Shown: piece after piece, positions 6,725 to 10,756 of the stretch | Numbering within the stretch: the stretch's first letter is position 1 | Layout of the letters: each line of letters opens with the position of its first letter | DNA from: an uncultured Bacilli bacterium | GTDB lineage: Bacteria > Bacillota_I > Bacilli_A > RFN20 > CAG-826 | DNA length: 10,756 nt | Reading direction: 5' to 3' | NCBI GenBank assembly: GCA_934133115.1 | Contig: CAKPAV010000032.1 | Coordinates: forward strand, 1-10,756 | The notes under the pieces: generated by a model | What the model saw: only the letters and a program-made list of their open reading frames with translations | The model's database searches: none | Told to the model about the DNA's origin: nothing | Translations under genes and position numbers: made by a program

Positions 6725-8071
6725 TTATTTACTTTGAAATAAAATTGCTAAAGTGAAAATGTTTTTCTTGGTTGTTATCTTTAAATCACCATTATATTTA
6801 TTAACAATCATTTTAATAGATTTAGTACCAAAACCATGATAGTCTTTATTGTTTTTTGTTGTTTTTGGTAATCCATTACTATCTAAAAAGATTTCGCCTA
6901 CATAATAATTCTCAATAGTGATAGAAATAAACGAATGCACATTACGCACAATAAGATTTATACTTCTTTTTTCTAGATCATTAATTTTCATGACCGCTTC
7001 TATTGCATTATCAATAGCGTTACCAAATAAACTATATAAATCTTCATTGCTAATAAATCCTAATTTAGTACAATCAGCTAAACAAGTTAATTTAATATTT
7101 TGTTTTTGACATAATAAACTTTTTTCAGTAAGAATAAGATTTAATGCTTCATTACCTGTTTTCATATTGGAATCATAAATATTAATTAAATCTTCTAATC
7201 CCATGATTGTTTCTTGCGATATAGAACTTTTAGACGCATATTCACGAATTTGATGTTTTAAGTCATGACATTTTAGATTAATCATATCAACATTTTCTTT
7301 ACTTTCACGATATTTATCCTCTGATAGATGTAATAAACGGGAAGTAATTTGCAATTCGTTTTCTAATACTTTAGTTTTAGTAACCGCAAATTGAATATAG
7401 AAAATCATGGCACAACATAAAATATTATAAATACTAACGATTATAGAATACATGCGATTATAAGTCTTAGAATATACTAACACTGAATTTAAAATAATGT
7501 CGGTTAATAAAATAATCATTGTTATTGCTAATATTGATATAGATGAAACTTTTACATCATTGTTACGCATTCTTTTACCAAAAAAGAAATATAAAAATAT
7601 ATACACGGAAATATAAATATCTAAATACAAGACAGATTGTAAAACATTAATTGATAAATTTGCTAAGTCTACAACATCACTACTATATATACCCATTGAT
7701 GAAGTGTCGACTAAATTCAAAGCATTAGCAAATAAAGAATAAATCTCATGAGCAAAATGCTGAGTAGTATATCCAATAATAGCAATAAAAAATATTTTTT
7801 GCCATGCTTCATCATACACAAACATTAATAATCCCATTACGCACACAAAGAAAAACATAAACATAATGGATGAATACCACCATGTATAAGAAATATTTTT
7901 AAATAAAGGAAATAAGATAGTTATTAATAAACAGGCAATAATACCTATTATTAATCGAGCAATAAAATTATTACGCTTTTTTAAATTAAATGTAAGCAAG
8001 AATGTTGCTCCTAGAAGTTCGAGCATAAAAAGTATTTTGTAATAAAACAAATATGATTGTTCTAAAAACAT
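6725..8071 (-). CDS. AgrC-like membrane sensor histidine kinase (GHKL type)
   Basis: 448 residues. Residues 1-230 are a hydrophobic sensor region with about six or seven membrane segments (roughly 10-30, 36-60, 66-86, 91-110, 145-165, 176-200, 208-230). A coiled linker (232-265) leads to the dimerisation/phosphoacceptor segment with His269 in KCHDLKHQ. The ATPase domain has an N-box at 351-358 (NAIDNAIE) and a G-box around HGFGTKS (412-418). This layout is that of AgrC/VirS/ComD-type kinases, which usually sense secreted peptides and phosphorylate LytTR regulators. The start is set by GGAGGTGG inside the end of the regulator gene, and the ATG is two bases after that gene's stop. No agrB protease or agrD peptide gene is in the window, so the ligand is unknown. 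TAA stop, followed by a strong terminator. Confidence 0.92.
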   Translation of the reverse strand: MFLEQSYLFYYKILFMLELLGATFLLTFNLKKRNNFIARLIIGIIACLLITILFPLFKNISYTWWYSSIMFMFFFVCVMGLLMFVYDEAWQKIFFIAIIGYTTQHFAHEIYSLFANALNLVDTSSMGIYSSDVVDLANLSINVLQSVLYLDIYISVYIFLYFFFGKRMRNNDVKVSSISILAITMIILLTDIILNSVLVYSKTYNRMYSIIVSIYNILCCAMIFYIQFAVTKTKVLENELQITSRLLHLSEDKYRESKENVDMINLKCHDLKHQIREYASKSSISQETIMGLEDLINIYDSNMKTGNEALNLILTEKSLLCQKQNIKLTCLADCTKLGFISNEDLYSLFGNAIDNAIEAVMKINDLEKRSINLIVRNVHSFISITIENYYVGEIFLDSNGLPKTTKNNKDYHGFGTKSIKMIVNKYNGDLKITTKKNIFTLAILFQSK

Positions 8072-8073
8072 TT

Positions 8074-8787
8074 TTAGCTTCCACCTCCCGTGCTTAAATA
8101 TAAGTTTAAAGCATGAATAAAATCTTTGCGTTTAGGGCGTGACATTTGCAAATTATCATTACCAACATGAACAAAATTATCTTTCACTTCAGTAACATAT
8201 TTCAAATTTACAAAATAGCATTGGTTACAAAGGACAAAAGAATCATTTTTTAAAAGATCAAGATAAGTTTTTAATGTCCCATAAGTAGTAAAATTTCCTT
8301 CTATCGTGTGAAATATTAATTTGTGTTCATCAACTTCAATATAGCAGATGTTTCTTACTTTAATCTTTTTTATAGAATTTTTATTATTGATTATTAATGT
8401 TTTTGCATCTTCTATAGATAGTTTATCGATTGCTCTTGTTAATTTTAAAGCAAAGTTATAATAAGATATTGGTTTTAAAACAAAATCAAATGCATTAACT
8501 TCGTATCCGTTTATTGCATATTGCGCTAAAGAAGTAATAAATATTAAAGTTACTTCCGAATCTATTTCTCTTAATTTTTTACTAGCGCTCATGCCATCTA
8601 ATATGGGCATATTAATATCCATAAATATTAAATCAAAAGAAAAATCATAATTATCTAATAATTTAATGGCATTATTATAAGTAGTAACGGAGTAATCTAA
8701 ATCATTTTCATTAAAAAACTGCTTCACATATTTGAGAAGTTGATTAGTCATTTCTATTTCATCTTCTACAACTGCAATTTTTATCAC
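8074..8787 (-). CDS. LytTR-family response regulator
   Basis: 237 residues with a GTG start at 8787. A stop codon upstream in frame and a GGGTGA ribosome binding site at the right distance support this start. Residues 1-120 form a receiver domain: acidic pocket Glu8-Asp9-Glu10, phosphoacceptor Asp57 in FMDINMP, the Ser/Thr position in ITS (84-86) and the conserved Lys105 in LKP. Residues about 130-232 are a LytTR DNA-binding domain (NICYIEVDEHK, YGTLKTYLDLL, FVLCNQCYFVNLKYV). Phosphorylated proteins of this type bind paired direct repeats and activate transcription of nearby operons, so the downstream glycan operon is a plausible target. The C-terminal STGGGS tail is encoded by the kinase gene's ribosome binding site. 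I found no convincing LytTR repeat pair upstream of 6526. Confidence 0.94.
   Translation of the reverse strand: MIKIAVVEDEIEMTNQLLKYVKQFFNENDLDYSVTTYNNAIKLLDNYDFSFDLIFMDINMPILDGMSASKKLREIDSEVTLIFITSLAQYAINGYEVNAFDFVLKPISYYNFALKLTRAIDKLSIEDAKTLIINNKNSIKKIKVRNICYIEVDEHKLIFHTIEGNFTTYGTLKTYLDLLKNDSFVLCNQCYFVNLKYVTEVKDNFVHVGNDNLQMSRPKRKDFIHALNLYLSTGGGS
8081..8088 (-). promoter_or_regulatory. Kinase RBS inside the regulator coding sequence
   Basis: GGAGGTGG on the minus strand is a near-perfect Shine-Dalgarno. It also encodes the Gly-Gly-Gly part of the regulator's C-terminus and fixes the kinase start at 8071. The arrangement implies translational coupling of the two genes. Confidence 0.8.
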
Positions 8788-8820
8788 TGCTAAATCACCC
8801 GTCTTTTTTTACTAAATAAA

Positions 8821-8850
8821 ATTATACAAATAATTTGTGTTTTTTGTCAA
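8821..8850 (-). promoter_or_regulatory. Promoter of the two-component operon
   Basis: Consensus -35 TTGACA (8845-8850) and consensus -10 TATAAT (8821-8826) separated by 18 bp, giving a leader of about 25-30 nt before the GTG start. The spacer is one base longer than optimal, which fits a promoter that is strong but open to regulation. Confidence 0.85.
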
Positions 8851-8855
8851 ACACA
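8826..8855. promoter_or_regulatory. Two inverted repeats overlapping the regulator promoter
   Basis: ACAAATAATTTGT (8826-8838) is a perfect 6-1-6 palindrome touching the -10 box. TGTGTTT/AAACACA (8836-8842 and 8849-8855, 6-nt spacer) straddles the -35 box. Both are placed where a repressor or autoregulator would bind. They do not resemble the usual LytTR direct repeats, and AT-rich DNA gives such palindromes by chance fairly often. Confidence 0.35.
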
Positions 8856-8869
8856 TACAAGTTAATGCT

Positions 8870-8908
8870 ATAAAAATAATAAAAATAACTAAATTATCCT
8901 TAGTTATT
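8870..8908 (-). terminator. AT-rich hairpin with T-rich tail, possible terminator
   Basis: Perfect 9-bp stem AATAACTAA/TTAGTTATT (8884-8892 and 8900-8908) with a 7-nt loop. On the minus strand it is followed by a T-rich run down to about 8870. No minus-strand gene ends here. It could stop antisense transcription coming from the tRNA region before it reaches the regulator promoter. The stem has only two G/C pairs at most, so strength is doubtful. Confidence 0.35.
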
Positions 8909-8972
8909 CTACTAACATTTATCAAGCATACAAACTTTTAGTGAATTTTTTTAAATTTTTGAAATAAAATTA

Positions 8973-9001
8973 TTGACTAAGTATTACCTCGATGGTATAT
9001 T
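8973..9001 (+). promoter_or_regulatory. Promoter of the tRNA cluster
   Basis: -35 TTGACT (8973-8978), 17-bp spacer, -10 TATATT (8996-9001), about 20 bp before the expected 5' leader of the first tRNA. It diverges from the regulator promoter on the other strand. Confidence 0.85.
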
Positions 9002-9028
9002 ATAAAAGCACGCGTAGTTAAGGTATGC

Positions 9029-9104
9029 GGGTGTTTAGCTCAGCTGGGAGAGCGCTACCCTTACAAGGTAGATGTCGGGGGTTCGAGCCCCTCAACACCC
9101 ACCA
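9029..9104 (+). tRNA. tRNA-Val (anticodon UAC)
   Basis: Acceptor stem GGGTGTT pairs with AACACCC, and the CCA end is encoded. The anticodon arm has a 5-bp stem CTACC/GGTAG around loop CTTACAA, giving anticodon TAC. The T arm has GGTTCGAGCCC. First gene of the five-tRNA transcript. Confidence 0.97.
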
Positions 9105-9119
9105 TTATGTGTGTTATTT

Positions 9120-9203
9120 GGAGGAATAGCGAAGCGGCCAAACGCGGCTGACTGTAAATCAGTTCCTTAGGGTTCGGTGGTTCAAATCCACCTTCCTCCA
9201 CCA
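9120..9203 (+). tRNA. tRNA-Tyr (anticodon GUA)
   Basis: Acceptor stem GGAGGAA/TTCCTCC with encoded CCA. The anticodon loop CTGTAAA gives GTA. The long variable arm between the anticodon and T stems is the class II shape expected of bacterial tRNA-Tyr. Confidence 0.97.
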
Positions 9204-9214
9204 TCTTTGGTCAT

Positions 9215-9290
9215 TGGGGTATAGCCAAGCGGTAAGGCATCAGACTTTGACTCTGACATTTCACTGGTTCGATCCCAGTTACCCCAGCCA
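9215..9290 (+). tRNA. tRNA-Gln (anticodon UUG)
   Basis: Acceptor stem TGGGGTA/TACCCCA, discriminator G and encoded CCA. The anticodon loop around TTG lies within CAGACTTTGACTCTG. The U1-A72 pair is typical of bacterial tRNA-Gln. Confidence 0.96.
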
Positions 9291-9297
9291 ATATTAT

Positions 9298-9373
9298 GAC
9301 TCGCTAGCTCAGTCGGTAGAGCACTTGACTTTTAATCAAGGGGTCCGGAGTTCGAATCTCCGGCGAGTCACCA
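9298..9373 (+). tRNA. tRNA-Lys (anticodon UUU)
   Basis: Acceptor stem GACTCGC/GCGAGTC with encoded ACCA. The anticodon arm CTTGA/TCAAG surrounds loop CTTTTAA, giving TTT. Seven bases follow tRNA-Gln. Confidence 0.97.
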
Positions 9374-9377
9374 TCTT

Positions 9378-9464
9378 GCCCAGGTGGCGGAATAGGTAGA
9401 CGCACAGGACTTAAAATCCTGCGGTAGCGATACCGTACCGGTTCGATTCCGGTCCCGGGCACCA
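9378..9464 (+). tRNA. tRNA-Leu (anticodon UAA)
   Basis: 87 nt with encoded CCA. The anticodon arm CAGGA/TCCTG surrounds CTTAAAA, giving TAA, with the long variable arm of tRNA-Leu (TGCGGTAGCGATACCGTA). The acceptor stem GCCCAGG/CCCGGGC has one A-C mismatch at the fifth pair (9382 with 9456). Only four bases separate it from tRNA-Lys, so they are processed from one transcript. Confidence 0.95.
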
Positions 9465-9477
9465 TCGTTAATAAATT

Positions 9478-9507
9478 AGATGATACGATTAAGTGTCATC
9501 TTTTTTT
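9478..9507 (+). terminator. Intrinsic terminator of the tRNA cluster
   Basis: Stem AGATGATAC/GTGTCATCT (9478-9486 and 9493-9501, one U-G pair) with a 6-nt loop, then seven T (9501-9507). It begins 13 nt after the CCA of tRNA-Leu. Confidence 0.9.
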
Positions 9508-9774
9508 GTGCTTTAGCAAATTATACAAAATTTTAACGGGCAATCATAGAACTCCCCCCCCCCCGCGAAAATTTGATTTTGAAAAACTTATTGATAGTCT
9601 AGAAAAAATAGATGATCAACTAAATATTGATACTTCTAGCCAAAATGGTTATCGCGTATATTTTCTTAATGATGAAGATTCTTTTAATAACATAAAAGCT
9701 TTTTTATTGAAAAATAATATAGTAATGGTCATCTTACATTTAATATAAAAGAATTACTTAAAGGCATATCATAA
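9506..9774 (+). pseudogene. Broken small coding remnant downstream of the tRNAs
   Basis: An open frame runs from the terminator T-run to TAA at 9748. Its middle looks protein-like (for example FEKLIDSLEKIDDQLNI and NGYRVYFLNDEDSF), but the only start would be a TTG inside the terminator with no ribosome binding site. From about 9721 the neighbouring frame continues with a protein-like end (SNGHLTFNIKELLKGIS) to TAA at 9774, while the original frame ends in a less convincing tail. I infer a lost base near 9718-9721 and a lost or replaced 5' end. The poly-C tract at 9554 is in frame and encodes four prolines. No family was recognised. It could instead be a live gene with an unrecognised start and a sequencing indel. 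Confidence 0.4.
9554..9564 (+). repeat. Eleven-C homopolymer
   Basis: Eleven consecutive C followed by GCG in otherwise very AT-rich DNA, inside the broken open frame. Tracts like this are typical slipped-strand contingency sites, but they are also places where read or assembly length is unreliable. Confidence 0.9.
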
Positions 9775-9801
9775 CATTGATGTATAAATATTAAAAATAA
9801 A

Positions 9802-9830
9802 TTGATAATGTATGCAATAATTACTATGAA
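9802..9830 (+). promoter_or_regulatory. Likely promoter of the leucine-rich repeat gene
   Basis: -35 TTGATA (9802-9807), 17-bp spacer, -10 TATGAA (9825-9830). A second TATAAT at 9846-9851 has no good -35. The resulting leader is about 40 nt and contains AGGAG (9863-9867), ten bases before the ATG. Confidence 0.5.
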
Positions 9831-9877
9831 AAAATGAAAATTTAATATAATATTAAAAATATAGGAGAAAAACAATC

Positions 9878-10756
9878 ATGAACGAACAAACGAAAAATTC
9901 AAATGAACTTAGTTTTGATAGATATTACATTGAAGGGGAGCCTATATATGAAGTTTCTGTTGGCAAGGCTGAATTTTCAAATGAAATACACATTCCAAGC
10001 ACATATAAAGGTCTTCATGTCAAAATAATTTCAAGATTAGGATTTGAAAATGCAAAAATGTCTAAATTAACAATTCCAGATACCATTATTACAATAGAAC
10101 GAGCTGCATTTAAAAACTGTGAAAATCTAATAAGTGTATCAATTCCTAAAAGTGTAAAAGAACTAGAACTTTCTTCATTTTATGGATGCAAGAGCTTAAT
10201 AGATGTAACTCTTCATGAAGGTCTAACATCAATAGGTGAAGATGTTTTTTATGAATGTGAAAAATTGAAAAATATTACAATTCCTAGTACCGTAAAGTTA
10301 ATAGATACTCAAGCATTTTATGGGTGTAAAAGTCTAAAAAATATAAGTATTCCTAATGGCGTTACTATAATACACATTCTTACATTTGCTAATTGCGAAA
10401 ATCTAGAAAGTGTATCAATTCCTAATAGCGTAACAAAAATAGACTCATCCGCATTCAGTCATTGCGAAAGTCTAACAAACATTATAATTCCTAACGCCGT
10501 AACTTGTATAGAACAATATGCATTCTTTGGATGTGAAAAATTAAGAAATGTAATATTATCTAATGCTTTAACTTCGATAGAAGCATCTACATTTGCTAAC
10601 TGCAAAAGTTTGGAAAGCATAACAATTCCGGAAAATGTTACATCGATAGGCAAAGATGCATTTTATGGGTGTGAAAATTTAACAAGTATAGTAATTCCTA
10701 GTAGCGTAAATTCAATTGCTTCTTATGCTTTTTGTAAATGCTATAAGTTAAAAGAA
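9878..10756 (+). CDS. BspA-type leucine-rich repeat protein (3' end outside window)
   Basis: ATG at 9878 follows AGGAG; 293 codons run to the right edge without a stop. Residues 1-53 are a non-repeated start with no signal peptide, lipobox or membrane segment. From residue 54 on, the protein is made of 23-residue repeats of the LRR_5/BspA type, consensus AF--C-SL--I-IP--VT-I---. Ten successive repeats from residue 77 keep Phe and Cys in strict register (Cys at 81, 104, 127 and every 23 to 288). Such proteins form an extended solenoid for protein binding and are often surface adhesins in gut and oral bacteria. Without a signal peptide this one may be cytoplasmic, or may carry its export or anchoring signal in the unseen C-terminus. 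It has its own promoter and is not part of the tRNA transcript. Confidence 0.88.
   Translation, partial: MNEQTKNSNELSFDRYYIEGEPIYEVSVGKAEFSNEIHIPSTYKGLHVKIISRLGFENAKMSKLTIPDTIITIERAAFKNCENLISVSIPKSVKELELSSFYGCKSLIDVTLHEGLTSIGEDVFYECEKLKNITIPSTVKLIDTQAFYGCKSLKNISIPNGVTIIHILTFANCENLESVSIPNSVTKIDSSAFSHCESLTNIIIPNAVTCIEQYAFFGCEKLRNVILSNALTSIEASTFANCKSLESITIPENVTSIGKDAFYGCENLTSIVIPSSVNSIASYAFCKCYKLKE
10037..10756 (+). repeat. 69-bp tandem coding repeats (leucine-rich repeats)
   Basis: DNA of the 23-residue repeats, ten full units plus a partial one at the window end. Units are clearly related at DNA level (recurring ATTCCTA, GCATTTTATGG and TGTGAAA words) but diverged enough that they are not recent exact copies. 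Confidence 0.85.

Noticed and set aside
9214..9399. A 61-codon frame across tRNA-Gln and tRNA-Lys
   Set aside because: It is entirely made of tRNA gene sequence; such frames recur over tRNA clusters and are often misannotated.
9441..9877. Attachment-site duplication of the tRNA-Leu 3' end
   Set aside because: No second copy of the T-arm/acceptor sequence was seen downstream within the window, and no integrase gene is present.
10459..10653. Minus-strand frame within the leucine-rich repeats
   Set aside because: Antisense of periodic coding repeats with no RBS.
10037..10756. Regular 69-bp periodicity as a possible CRISPR or minisatellite array
   Set aside because: The period is an exact multiple of three, the units are coding and degenerate, and the product is a clear leucine-rich repeat protein.

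Overview
The window is AT-rich DNA with a few GC-rich islands (the tRNA genes and one poly-C run). It looks like a chromosomal segment of a low-GC Bacillota, probably a gut-type Bacilli/Erysipelotrichia/Mollicutes-related lineage. Supporting this are the strong AGGAGG-type ribosome binding sites, the sigma-A-like promoters, a LytTR/AgrC-type two-component pair, CCA-encoding tRNA genes in a Bacilli-like cluster, a permuted family 3 glycosidase and a BspA-type leucine-rich repeat protein. Every complete gene ends in TAA or TAG, and every Trp codon I checked is TGG. Placement to genus is not possible from sequence reading alone.

Left two thirds (minus strand, read from about 6526 down to 1): a cell-surface glycan operon. 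It begins with a lipoprotein (5282-6526) built of two bacterial Ig-like domains and one carbohydrate-binding-like module. After an 18-nt gap comes a 1030-residue membrane-anchored family 3 glycoside hydrolase (2171-5263) in circularly permuted domain order, with transmembrane segments at both ends and a cytoplasmic coiled-coil tail. A 60-nt gap holding a perfect hairpin leads to a 41-codon gene (1986-2111) of the 'KKxYxxPxLxV...DVIxxS' type. Twelve nucleotides later starts a large secreted protein (1973 to beyond base 1) with at least two further copies of the same binding module. The simplest reading is that the binding modules hold a polysaccharide or glycoconjugate at the surface and the anchored GH3 enzyme trims it. 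No transporter is visible here.

Middle (minus strand, 8850 down to 6670): a LytTR response regulator (8074-8787, GTG start) and its AgrC-like GHKL histidine kinase (6725-8071), two nucleotides apart, with a near-consensus promoter and a strong intrinsic terminator. They lie directly upstream of the glycan operon in the same direction, so they are candidate regulators of it. No agrB/agrD-like signal genes are visible. The terminator overlaps a cre-like (CcpA/LacI-family) sequence.

Right third (plus strand): a promoter and five tRNA genes (Val-UAC, Tyr-GUA, Gln-UUG, Lys-UUU, Leu-UAA) ending in an intrinsic terminator. Then comes a broken small coding remnant containing an 11-C tract, followed by a promoter and an open-ended leucine-rich repeat protein (9878 to the right edge). 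That protein has no signal peptide and a 23-residue repeat with a cysteine in register in ten consecutive repeats.
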